A stretch of 62,000 bases of DNA from Zygnema cylindricum (taxonomy: Eukaryota; Streptophyta; Zygnematophyceae; Zygnematales; Zygnemataceae). A program made the position numbers and the translations under genes. The notes under the pieces were generated by a model. The model saw nothing but the letters and a program-made list of their open reading frames with translations. It was not told the DNA's origin and did no database searches. The DNA lies in contig JBBHKE010000144.1 of the NCBI GenBank assembly GCA_037447655.1, positions 1 through 62,000 of the forward strand. Direction: 5' to 3'. Shown piece by piece: positions 1 through 11,151 of this stretch; positions within the stretch are counted from its first letter, which is position 1; the number at the start of each line of letters is the position of its first letter.

Positions 1-63
1 TTACCATAATCAAACAATTAGAATGTATGATTTTTTCCAAAATTTTCAAATTCTTAAATAGCG

Positions 64-127
64 TACACCACTGTAATTATTATTATACGCTAATCAAACT
101 TCTACGCTAATAGCGATTGGCGGTGTA
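64..127. mobile_element. Short inverted-repeat (MITE-like) remnant
   Basis: The segment starts TACACC and ends GGTGTA, with the internal motif CTAATAGCGATT next to the right end, as in the longer B-type elements elsewhere in the window (for example 53355-53876). At about 64 bp it is either a deletion derivative or the solo ends of a larger copy. It lies about 280 bp upstream of the importin start codon. Confidence 0.45.
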
Positions 128-151
128 GTATGTTTTGGTTGCCCGTCCGCG

Positions 152-361
152 TTTTCTTTCCCGCGGAATGTCATCCTACGCCAGTTCGCTAAAAGAATTC
201 GTCCGGAGGCGTGCGCTGTACTATGATGATACGTCATATTCGTACGCTCGTACGGGTGTGCACAGCACACACACATAGTCTGCCTACTCTGCGCGAGTTT
301 TGTGCCAAGCTTTGTGCGCCTACCAAAGGCCTACTATAAAAACGCCTACTTTTGAACTATG
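152..361 (+). repeat. Dispersed repeat copy 1, forming the importin-gene promoter
   Basis: About 210 bp that reappear in the same orientation at 28138-28355. Shared blocks include GGAATGTCATCCTACGC, AATTCGTCCGG, GGCGTGCGCTGTA, TTTTGTGCGCCTACCAAAGG and GCCTACTTTTGAACTATG. This copy contains an intact E2F-like TTTCCCGC at 157-164 and a TATA-like ACTATAAAAA near 332-341, and it stops about 45 bp before the importin ATG. The other copy has both sites altered (TTTCCCCC and CCATAAAAAA). I infer that a dispersed sequence supplies the core promoter of the gene. Confidence 0.7.
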
Positions 362-406
362 CTATGAACTGCTCACCGTAACTGTTCGATTTTCGTTTTG
401 AGCGCC

Positions 407-3400
407 ATGGCTTCCTCGGACGACGCCCTCGCCCAGCTGTCGGAAGCCATATCCGTACTGTACGGCTCCCCTGATTCAGTACGTCAAGCCGCCGCCAACA
501 CGTGGCTCACCGCCTTCGCCTCCTCGCCCGCCGCTTGGCACGCCGCCGCCCGACTGTTAGAGGACACGGACGACTCGTCCGTACAGTCCGTACAAACACG
601 TTTTTTCTGCGCCAATCTCCTTCTCACGAAAGTCCGTTCGGAGTTTCGGCAGCTGGCTCCTTCCGCACGTGCGGACCTCGCTCGCCACGTCATCCGTCTT
701 CTCTCTTCCTATCTGGTCCGTACGGAAGCGCCGTCATCAGACAGCATGATGACGTCACCTTCTGCGGCTGTCGTCAGTCGCCTTTGTCTTCTTCTGGCGG
801 CCATGGCGGCTCGTACGGGCGGGGGAGGGTCCCGGAGGGGGGAGGAAGAGGGAGCAATGGACACGTGGCAGCTAGTGGGAGTGGCTCTGGAGGCGGCCGT
901 ACAGGGAGGATCAGAGGTGTCCGTACAGCTGCTGCAGGCGGTGGCGGAGGAGGTGGAGGCGGGGGGGAGGGAGGGGACGGCAGCCATGCAGGTAAGAGAG
1001 GCAGAGGGAGAGAGGTTTCAGGGAGGGAGGGGGAGGTTTAAGGGAGAGAGAGGGAGAGGGAGGAGTGGGGGAGAGGAGGAGGGAGGGGGAGGGGGAGGGA
1101 GAGGAGGAAGAGGGAGAGGGAGGAAGAGAAAGCGGGAGGAAGAGGGAGTGGGAGTTTTCAAGAGACAGAGGGTGAGAAAAGGAAAAGGGAGAGGTTAAAG
1201 TTAGGGGAGGGGGAGACAGGGAGAAGGAAAGAGAACTGGAGAGGGAGAGGCTACTATCTAGGGATTATCCTCAGAGGGTTCACATCTGGTTGATTGGTTG
1301 GCCTTATTTTTAGGGTTCGGGAAGAGGTGGAAGGCGAGGGATGTAGGAGGAGAGGGATGTAGGAGGAGAGGGATGTAGAAGGAGAATTTTGAGGATGGTA
1401 GAGAATTAGTTTTTTAAGTGTTAGAAGTCCCTTCACTCTAATTTGTTTTTTTTTAGCATATTTGCCCAATGCAGTATCCTCAGTTTCCTCTGCATTCTTT
1501 TTAATTTATTTATATTATTTTTGAAAAAAGAAAGACCTGAAGCGAATTAATAATGTCAACTCTTTTAAGTACAAGAAAACCTTAAAAAAATATGAATTAT
1601 ATTTTAATTTTGTGACAAGAATTAATGAAAGCTGTGCAAGAACCAATGGTTCCAAATGGGAAAAAAAAATGGAAGTTTTATCCCGGACACTATTTTTATA
1701 TCCCATTGACAAACAAAATATAGATGAGCCAAAATGTGAAATTTTGTGAAAACGAGTCAAAAATACAAGGATTGAACTCAAACGTTTTAAAATATGAAAA
1801 TTAGAGCTATGGCGCCCCTTTCTGTTTAGCGAAAAGAAAACATTTGTTTTTCCATTTTCTACCATTATTTGTGTAGACCATACTAAATTCCCTAACATCC
1901 AATTCCGTATTCTAACCTCTTAAAATCTCTACATCCACGGTAATTTTGAACTTCATTTTCTTGCCAAGTACGCCGTCCATCGCTATTAGAGTTACTGAAT
2001 TATTAGCATTACCACTTTGTTATAATCAACAACACCAAATTATGTTTTGCAAGGTGGCGTATTGCCGGCCACTTACGTAAATAGTGTTATTAACACTAAT
2101 TTTTGATTTCGTATCAAAAAACAGTACCTAAAATTAGAGTGATCAACCCGAGTAGCAATCTGGGTGATATGAAGCACTTAAAGGATTATTGTTGTGAAAA
2201 AAAAAAAATACTTTATGCTATTTTGTGGTCAAAGGCCGAAATAAGCCGGTGTTGAATTGGACATTTGTTAAGGTGAATACCTTTCTCTCTTTCCCCTCCC
2301 CGGAGAGAAAGAGAAAATCTGTGACTTTAGTGACTTACTTTAGTGATGACATCCCGACTATGTACTGTAATCCTTTGGAGCAAACGTGACATTTACCATT
2401 GCACGAGATGGCAGCTGTTAACTTTGCAATGGAGGGAAGAAGAAAGTCACTAGCAATCTAACAAAACAAAAAAACCAAATTAATTGGCAGGAAAACAATG
2501 CAATATGAAAACAATTCAAAAGTATCTAAAACAAAATTAACCCAAAAGTAGCAGAAACGCATGTTAAAATGAAACTAATCTGAAGCAACAAGCTTCAAAT
2601 CAAACAACAAGAAGAGGACAGTATATCAAAACAAATCAAAAGTAAACGAAACAAAACCAACTTTGAGGAGCAAAAACATAAATCAATTTTGAAGTGAAAT
2701 CAAACAACAGAAACCTAATTGAAATTCATCAACAAATTCCCAACTGAGAAATGGCGATCATATGTTTTCCCTCTAATTCTCACAGACTCGACGCAACGAA
2801 GTCCTCTGCATGCTGGAAAACCTGCTGGCCAATCAGATGAGTGCCACGTGGCAGTCTCAGAATGATTCCTCAACGGCCAATCGCAGCCATCGATTGGCCT
2901 CAGCTATCCAATTGGTGCGATCGTGGTTGAAACCGGAAGGTCCAGATTCAACGAATCTGGTGATGACAGCCGGCGAGCTTTCTCAAAAATACAATCGTTT
3001 GTGGAGGTCTCTTCTTTTGGGACTTGGGTCAGAAGATGTGCTTATAGGGGAGGCGGCTGTGGAGGTAGTGATAGATCTTCTCTCTTCGTGGGAAAGAGGA
3101 GGAAAGGGAGAAAGAGAAGGAGAGGGACATGCAGCTATGATCAGACTCCAGCAGGAGACCGCCAGTCAGATGGTAATGAGGACGATATTGGGACAGAGGG
3201 AGAGGTTGGCTGTTCTAGACTGGGGCCTAGGGAGAGGGAGAGGGAGAGGGAGGGGGAGGGGAGGGGGAGGCGAAGAGGGAGGGGAAGAGGGAGGGAAGAG
3301 GGAGGGAAAGAGGAAGTGTGAGAGGGAGGGTGGGGAGGGGAGGGAGAGGGAGCGAGGAACAGACTTGGATTTAACAGAGTGATTTTCATGGTGCAGGCAG

Positions 3401-6400
3401 CTTATGCTTCAGATTTTACGATCTGGGCGGAGTCTTTGGAGGACTGCGACTCTTTCCACCGATTTCGGGACCAGGTGCGGAACAAATTTTGGGAATGCGT
3501 GTCCGTTTCTCCTAAGAAAACCTTCAAAGACGTCCTATCAAAACACGAAAATGAAAAAAAAATAAAAAAATCCTGATTTTTAAGCATTGGCGCCAATCTC
3601 TGGCTTGGCAATAAGTGCTGACACCAATACAGTGGCAAGAATATGAATACAAATTTGAAGTAAACTTCTTCGGTTATTTGATGTAGTTTACTTTTTCTTT
3701 TCCTGTCGGAATTTATTGTTCCGTAGTTTTTGGGGAAATTTGTACGTCTGGCTTGTTGCTATAGTAAAGTAAGTCGTGTGAAGGGGGAGGAGGAGGAGGA
3801 GGGAGGTGGGACAGGTGGCAGCGGATGGGTTGGAGGTGTGTTACAGTCTGCTGACATGGCAGTATTTGGAACACGTGACGCGACAACTGGAGGTGCGAAA
3901 GAGAGAGACCTCTTTCCTTCTTAAAAGCGAAGTGTGAGTCATTGGGAGAAGGAGGAGCATAGGTCATCGTTTCTTTTCTCATGTTTGTGTCTAGGTCTTG
4001 TTCTTCTTTTTGTTTTTGTTCCATTTTAGGGATTTTTTTTTCATTCTCGTTATTGTTCTTGCTTTGCCTCCTGCTCCTGCTCCTCTTCTCCTGTTCTTCT
4101 TTTTGTCTTCTTTCATTTTCCTTCTTCATCTTCTTCTACTCCTCGTTGTTTTTCTTCACTTTTTCTCTTTACATAAGGTCCTTCAACCCTAGGTTAAGAT
4201 ATGTTTATTGTCTCAACGCTGGAATAAGATGATGGCCCTCTTTCCATTAAAACCTTATCAATCGAAGGATCATTTGCATATTGAACCTGCCGTGATTCAT
4301 CTCTCCCTCTCCCTGTCCCTCTCCCCCTCCCTCTCCCTCTCCCACGGCCGCTCCCTCTCCCTCTCCTCTCCTCTCCCTCTCCCTCTCCCTCTCCTCTCCT
4401 CTCCCTCTCCCTCTCCCTCTCCCTCTCCCTCTCCCCCTCTCCCTCTCCCTCTCCCTCTCCCTCTCCCGACGCCCTCGCCCTCTCCCTCTCCCTCTCCCGT
4501 CCCTCTCCCTCTCCCTCTCACTCTCCCTCGCCCTCTCCCTCTCCCTCTCCCTCTCCCTCTCCCTCTCCCTCTCCCTCTCCCTCTCCCTCTCCCTCTCCCT
4601 CTCCTCTCTCCCTCTCCCTCTCCCTCTCCCTCTCCCCTCCCTCTCCCTCTCCCCTCTCCTCTCCCTCTCCCTCTCCCTCTCCCTTCCCTCTCCCTCTCCC
4701 TCTCCCTCTCCCTCTCCCTCTCCCTCTCCCTCTCCCTCTCCCTCTCCCTCTCCCTCTCCCTCTCCTCTCCCTCTCCCTCTCCCTCTCCCTCTCCCTCTCC
4801 CTCTCCCTCTCCCTCTCCCTCTCCCTCCCTCTCCCTCTCCTCTCCTCTCCCTCTCCCTCTCCCTCTCCCTCTCCCTCTCCCTCTCCCTCTCCCTCTCCCT
4901 CTCCCTCTCCCTCTCCTCCCTCTCCCTCTCCCTCTCCCTCCTCCCTCTCCCTCTCCCTCTCCCTCCCTCTCCCTCTCCCTCTCCCTCTCCCTCTCCCTCT
5001 CCCTCTCCCCTCTCCCTCTCCCTCTCCCTCTCCCTCTCCTCTCCCTCTCCCTCTCCCTCTCCCTCTCCCTCTCCCTCTCCCTCTCCCTCTCCCTCTCCCT
5101 CTCCTCTCCCTCTCCCTCTCCCTCTCCCTCTCCCTCTCCCTCTCCTCTCCCTCTCTCCCCTCTCCCTCTCCCTCTCCCTCTCCCTCTCCCTCTCCCTCTC
5201 CCTCTCCCTCTCCCTCTCCTCTCCCTCTCCCTCTCCCTCTCCTCTCCCTCTCCCTCTCCCTCTCCCTCTCCCTCTCCCTCTCCCTCTCCCTCTCACCCTC
5301 TCTCCCTCTCCCTCTCCCTCTCCCTCTCCTCTCCCTCTCCCTCTCCCTCTCCCTCTCCCTCTCCCTCTCCCTCTCCCTCTCCCTCTCCCTCTCCCCTCTC
5401 CCTCTCCCTCTCTCCCTCTCCTCTCCCTCTCCCTCTCCCTCTCCCTCATCCCTCTCCCTCTCCCTCTCCCTCTCCTCTCCTCTCCTCTCCCTCTCCCTCT
5501 CCCTCTCCCTCTCCTCTCCTCTCCCTCTCCCTCTCCCTCTCCCTCTCCCTCTCCCTCTCCCCTCTCCCTCTCCCTCTCCCTCTCCCTCTCCCTCTCCTCT
5601 CCTCTCCCTCTCCCTCTCCCTCTCCCTCTCCCTCTCCCTCTCCCTCTCCCTCTCCCTCTCCCTCTCCCTCTCCCTCTTTCCCTCTTTCCCTCTTCCCTCT
5701 CAGGCTTCTGCCACATGGCAACAGGCTGAGACTGCCATTTTTGCGGTCCGGTGCATTTCACAGCAATGTAAGTTTCTCGAATTTGACCCCATTTTCTTAG
5801 TCCTAATTAAAACTTAACTAAACTAAACTAAATTAGAAAACTGAACTCTATCCAGGTGTTCAATGTGTAGACTGTTTCGGTAAATGTTGGACTAAAATTG
5901 TTATTATTCCACATGGCGACAATCAATGTGGAAGCCTGGTATTGTAGCATTCATTAATTTAAAAATGTTGTGAAACAAGCATATACCTTGAGAGTGAGAG
6001 AGAGCGAGAGAGAAAGAGAGATAAAGAGAGAGAGGGAGAGAGAGGGAGAGAATGTGGACCAAACCAGAAATATTGGTGATGCTTGTCCATTTGTTTAGCG
6101 ATGTTTTTGAATATGTTTCAGACAATCATTTGGTATAAATTTAAAGGTTTTGGTGTGGAATACACTGTATTTTTTCTGTAAAAAAATGATAAATAACACT
6201 GGTATATCGACTACTCTACGGATCCCTATTATAACTAATAACACTAATTTGGTCACGACTTTGTTCTATTGAAAATCATAAAGTGGTGCTAATATCACTA
6301 TTTAATGGAGTGGACTACAATCTGCCATGTGTCCCTACACTAAAAAACTAAAAGTGTTATACATTCTAATTGTCGGATGTACACTAATAATTCCCTTACT

Positions 6401-9400
6401 CTAATAGCGATGGGCACTGTAGTGTTGTATATCTAGGATAGAATTTTGATATTTAATTTGGAGTCAAACTGACCCCTCGATATGTGTTGCGAGCCAATTG
6501 TCATTGTGGAAAAAAAATCAGCCTATGGAAAAAAAAAAAAAAAAGTACACATCCGTTTCCAAATCAACCAAAACTGACCTTAAATGTTGGTTCACCCATG
6601 TTGCGTTTCGTGTTCATTGGTTGAAACTCTCATGACATGTCACTTGAACCCTAAAAAATTGTACTTTACAAAAGTACTTGATGCAAAAGTGTACTTTTTT
6701 CAATTATATTATGCATTATGTACGATAATAAATATCGTGCATTGCATTATCTCTGTAGCACAAGGCAAATTTCAGTTGATGTTAAGTTTTTTTACTACAG
6801 GCATGTCTTCGTCATATAGAAGAAAACATTTCCAATACAATAAGCAACACTCATATTGACATCAAAACATCAATTTCAAGTTGTTCAATTGGTGCATCAC
6901 AAGAGATTTAAAAGGAGTATGTATTGTTCATCAACAATTTATCGGTTCTCGCTATTTATGATATCTATAGGTTATTTATTCGATGAGATAATATCTATTG
7001 CGATTTTGACCTGTTCATATCTGTGGATTTTTTTGGACACATTAGTGGTGTGACAGACCACTGCTGGTGTTTTTGCTCATGTTCTCAGTCAACAAAATAG
7101 ATTTCTGTAATCAACTTTAATCCTCACCAATACTGGTATAATTCTGGTATGCTTTCCACGTTAACTAATGTTTTGTACAACGATTCACCTCATTCTCCAT
7201 TTTTTTTTAAATGGGACGACATAGATTTAAATCGTAGTTAATGTAAATGACAGAGATAGTGGCGAGAGCGGTAATAATCCAAAGGTTTATCAGAATGTCT
7301 GTTTTTCTTTATCTTCCATTTTTTTGCAGTACAATCAGAAATCCTCGGTGGAAATAACAGACAAAAATCGGCACCGATTGAAGAAATCGAGAGAGCAAGT
7401 TCGTTTTTAGGGCACCTTTTTGGACGAATAGGAGGCGATCCCCTATTTTACTCAGATCCTGTGTTTATAGAATCAGTATCTCGGTTGTTGGGATCGTACT
7501 CTAGCTGGTTCTCGGCCTATCCCTCCTGTCTTGAAGGAACTTTGAGCTACCTTCTGCGAGCCATGCAGGTAAAGTCTCAGGGGCTTCTTTCTGTTTTTTC
7601 GAGGGTTCTTTTAGACTTTTTTCAGGTTTTTGGTGGGTTTCTAGATCGGTTTTGCTGACTGGAATTGTCATTGTTTTTTTTTTTTTTTTTTGAGTATTTG
7701 TATTTAGAAGAGTGTCAAAAATGCCGGTTGAGTTTGCCATTCAAAACATGTAATCTCATGTTCTCACGATACTCTAGACCTGACCTGTTTCCTTTTGAGG
7801 ATTTTAGGGTTTCTTTATTCTTATAAGATTCTTCCATTGATTTTATATGTATGTGGTTTTTCAAATTCAGTAAGTTTTGCACTCTATTTGTTAACCATAA
7901 GCCAGAGCATCAGAATTGACTTAAAAGCGTTTTTTTTTTGGTTTTTTTTGTTTGGAGTTTTTAAATGCTTAAATAGGAGGTCTGCTTTTGCGATCCAATT
8001 CTTCTCTAAGCATGATCTAATTTTCATGGAAAGTTAGTTCTCCATATAAGTTTATTTCCTGCATCTAATTAACGTTGAAAAGATATACATACAGGAGCCA
8101 CAGCTTATGCTTTTATTTATATTTATATTCACACAGTGTATCTTCATATTGTTTCACCATACTACATATCTTCATCTATATTTATATCCACGCTGTATAT
8201 CTTCGTGTATATTTATGTCCACACATAAATCTTCATTTTTTATTTTTGTTCACACTGTATATCGTTGTTTATATTTGTATCCATACTACATATCTTTATT
8301 TACATTTTTATCTACTTCATTTGTGTTTATATCCACACTCTATATATTCATTTATATTTACATCCACACTGTACTCTGTAACTTTGACACATACATGTCC
8401 AGATTGTGCATCTTCATTTGTATTCATATCCACTCTCTGTATATTTTAGCTCTAAAACATTAAACTCCCAGTCATGAGGCAACTCTCGACTGACACCTGG
8501 CAGTTTGAAACAGTTCATTGCAGTTTTTGTCTTTTTCACTAAGCCTCCAACTTGTCACGTGTTTCTCCTTTCGTCTGTTAGCTAAGAACCTTGAAAAACT
8601 CATCATCATAAGACAAGACTCCTTCTGACACGTGGCAGCTTCCTACAGGTCCCTTCAGCCCTAAGGCAAGCTGCCAATGCCTTCAAATCCATCTGCACCC
8701 GTTCCATGCGCCATATCCGTTCCATCCCCATTCTCGAACGCCTCATAGATGCTGCAGAAGCAGCCATGCCCAAAAGTACGGAAAACTATCCCTCACATGG
8801 AAAGCCGCCGCCTCAGTTTTTAGAAGAGAGAAAGGCGGTAATCGAGGGGCTGGCGAGAGTGACAGCGACTCTCCCTCCTGAGACAGTGATGGCTGTCACA
8901 GCCCGTCTTGCCACACCGTTAATAGCGAGGGCTCGGGAGTTAGCGGGAAAGGGAGGAGAGGCTGTCTCTGTCTCTCCTTCCCTTAGTGCCTCTCTCAGCA
9001 CTCAGCTTCAGCTTGTTGCGGTAGCTATTAGGTTTTTGGACATCACCGATGTCACAGAAAATTGGGAAGAGAGAAGGTATGTGGGAATTTGTTCTGCGGG
9101 GGAAGGAATGTCAGCCAATCATACTCCGCCAGGTGGCGAAACTCAGAAGAACAGAAGGCAACCGGGAATAGTGGTGGTAGAAATGGTGTGGCAGGTCCTT
9201 TCAGAAATTGTGAGTTCTCCAAAATGGCGATCTGATAGGGAAGTCATGACCTCTGTCTGTTCGGTTTATATACGTTCTCTCCTCTTAGCGAAAACGGAGG
9301 GGTCTTCTCTTGTTTCCTCTCTTATTCCCTCTCTCTTTCCCTTAGTTTCTGTTTTTGAAGAGTATCAACATGCGGCCTGTTTGGAGGTTTGGGCCACTGC

Positions 9401-11151
9401 CATGCAAACCGTTGGCAGTGACGGAAATTGCGATGTATCGATATTTGCAGGAGTGTTGGACGCCAGCTGTCGCGCAGGTTTTGCTCTTCTGCAGGTAACA
9501 TGGGCTACAAGCCATCCGATATTTAGTGTGGATTATTTTTGGCGACTCTTCTTTTGTTTAATATATGTTTATTATGTCTACGCTGTTATTATTGTTGAAT
9601 GTTTTTATGTCGAATATGTTTGGATTGACTAAAACGCAGTCAGACCACAGTATTTCAAGTGTGTTTAAGTCGGGTCAGGTCCTGAACAAACTTGTGTTTT
9701 GTTCTAAATAGAGAGTTCTATTTGTAATTGCTAAAAGATTCATATGTCGAACTTGTTTCAAAATAGAGCGTGAACTATGTGCTATTCCTCTCTCCCCTCC
9801 GTCCCTGTCTCTCTCTCGCCTCCCCCTCTCTTTCTGCCTCTCCCTCTTCTCCCTCTCCCTCTCCCTCTTTCCCACCTCCCCCTCTTCCCTTCCCCACCTT
9901 CCTCTTCATTGTCTTTCACTTATTTAATTTGTTTATTTCGTCTGACCCAATAAAGAACCAGCACCATTCTTTAACCTCAAAGTGTGTGCCGAAAACTTGC
10001 ATTTTAGGAGCATAGAATTACAACTAGAATTTGTCCTTTCGGTGGCATGACGTCTCTTTGATTATAGTTCACATTTCCCAAAGAAAAAAGTGTTGAAAAT
10101 TGTTATGTACAAATGCCGCTGATATTTTTCTTTTTGTACAAGAATAGGAAACAGAAACGGATATGTAAAAAGGAAACATATTGAGTATGGATTACTGAAA
10201 GTTTTGGGCTTCGATTTCTCTTTTTTTTCCCATAACGGTGTGCAACTCACTTGTATCTCTTTTTTTTTTTTTTTTTTCTCTTTTTTGCATTACAGAGAGG
10301 GGAGCTCTCTGTCCATCCGGAAGTTGCTCAAAGTCTTTTCAAAATGGCGTATAAATATCTTATTTTTGCTCCGGAACTTATTTTGTCTTCTTCTGCTTTA
10401 CCGGGACTCGTGAAAGCTTCTGCTGCGGTTCTGAGGAACCAAGAAAGAGAATCTTCCAAAATAACTTTTGTCTTTTTGGGACATATGTTGTCTCTTCAAT
10501 CTCCTGCATGGCTCAAGTAAGAGATTTTTCTATTCTTCTCCTTCAATTTCAGCTCTCGGTTTCAAAGAAAGTGAAAAGAAAAAAGTTCTTTGCAATTTGT
10601 TTATTTTGTTTATTTCTGGTGAAGAAAATGTCGTATAATGGATGGGTGATATGGTGAAAGGAATTGATTATTGCGATATTAACTTTTAAATCTGCTTATG
10701 ACATTTTTTTCGTCTTTTCTTTTTTCCGTTTGTCTGTTCCGTTCTAAATTTTGTATCGGATGGACGTTGGTAATCCTTCCGGTACAGGAACAAGAATTTC
10801 GTGGATGCTTGTATGCAACAATATGGAGAAACGTTAATGATGGGACTTCTTTTCGCTTCCTCAGATAAGTTACCCCGGGATTTAGTTCGATCTTTGGGCT
10901 CCGTTTTGTATTCTCTCATTGGTCGATATAGGAATCTCGCCAGTGTTTGGTTAGTTCGTATTTTGAGTGACCCTTCTTTTCCCGGTATCGTTTGTGGGGC
11001 CCTTGGAGACTCGGAAAAAAATTTGGTTTGTGATTTGATGTTGAAAAATCCTCCTCTTCCTCGACCCCGATTCGAAGCCATGGTTGCCGATTTTGTTTCT
11101 TTGTGTCGAAGGGAAGGGACGAGTGATGCGTTAGTGGCTTACCAATTGTAA
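407..11151 (+). CDS. Importin-13/transportin-3-type karyopherin beta (9 exons, about 953 aa)
   Basis: Predicted nuclear transport receptor with HEAT-type helical repeats that binds Ran-GTP and carries cargo through the nuclear pore. Exons read as 407-991, 2786-3172, 3397-3474, 3815-3892, 5704-5767, 7330-7568, 8649-9494, 10296-10516 and 10788-11151; phases join and total 954 codons. The N-terminus (about residues 10-90) has the importin-beta pattern with [15 protein letters not shown]. The middle has FHRFRDQ followed by a helix and [13 protein letters not shown], spaced as in TNPO3/IPO13, then [17 protein letters not shown]. The C-terminus has [20 protein letters not shown], close to the IPO13 end. 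The start is the ATG at 407 (GCGCCATGG). All donors are GT. The exon 2 donor (3172) and the exon 3/4 boundaries are the least certain, because purine repeats surround them. IPO13-like and MOS14/TNPO3-like cannot be separated by eye. The length fits the family. Confidence 0.9.
992..2785 (+). repeat. Importin intron 1 with GGGAGA-type purine tract (about 1003-1250)
   Basis: The intron runs from CAG|GTAAGA to CTCACAG|ACT. Its first 250 bases are almost pure purine (GGGAGA, GGGAGG, GAGGAG units) on the sense strand. A second purine tract of the same kind lies in intron 2 (about 3225-3355). The rest of intron 1 is AT-rich with homopolymer runs, and I see no gene in it. Confidence 0.85.
3225..3355 (+). 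repeat. (GGGAGA/GGGAGG)n purine tract in importin intron 2
   Basis: About 130 sense-strand bases of GGGAGAGG- and GGGAGG-type units, lying between exon 2 (ends about 3172) and exon 3 (starts 3397). Open frames through it give only Arg/Glu/Gly repeats. Confidence 0.85.
4298..5700 (+). repeat. 1.4 kb (CCCTCT)n microsatellite in importin intron 4
   Basis: A nearly uninterrupted pyrimidine array of hexamer CCCTCT, with variants CCTCT, CCCCTCT and CCCTCC, on the sense strand. It ends in TTCCCTCTTCCCTCTCAG, which is the 3' splice site of exon 5 at 5704, so the array is also that exon's polypyrimidine tract. Its unit is the exact reverse complement of the GGGAGA units in introns 1 and 2. The long frames across it (Ser/Pro/Leu forward, Arg/Glu/Gly reverse) are repeat artefacts. 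Confidence 0.97.
5768..7329 (+). other. Importin intron 5, no gene seen
   Basis: AT-rich intron with a GA-rich patch at about 5990-6050 and decayed inverted-repeat-element sequence at about 6230-6420 (CTAATAGCGATGGGCACTGT resembles the B-type element end). I see no coding region. Confidence 0.5.
8100..8450 (+). repeat. Imperfect about 30 bp tandem repeats in importin intron 6
   Basis: Degenerate units built on TTTATATTTATATCCACACTGTATATCTTCA recur about ten times between exons 6 and 7, with spacings varying between copies. The frames through it, rich in Tyr, Ile, Phe and His, are products of the repeat. Confidence 0.65.

Noticed and set aside
502-1041. Second open frame (179 codons) overlapping importin exon 1
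   Set aside because: Shadow of the real frame; its composition follows the GC- and purine-rich sequence and it continues into the GGGAGA tract.
3379-3576. Read-through of importin exon 3 past 3474 ([12 protein letters not shown]...)
   Set aside because: It looked plausible at first, but no donor follows, and splicing at CAG|GTGCGG to exon 4 restores the spacing seen in TNPO3/IPO13.
4208-5800. Open frames of 530 codons (+) and 504 codons (-) across the pyrimidine array
   Set aside because: They are pure Ser/Pro/Leu or Arg/Glu/Gly translations of (CCCTCT)n inside an intron; a repeat with no stop codons is open in several frames.
8075-8463. Two overlapping hydrophobic frames of about 120 codons
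   Set aside because: They are translations of an approximately 30 bp tandem repeat in importin intron 6.
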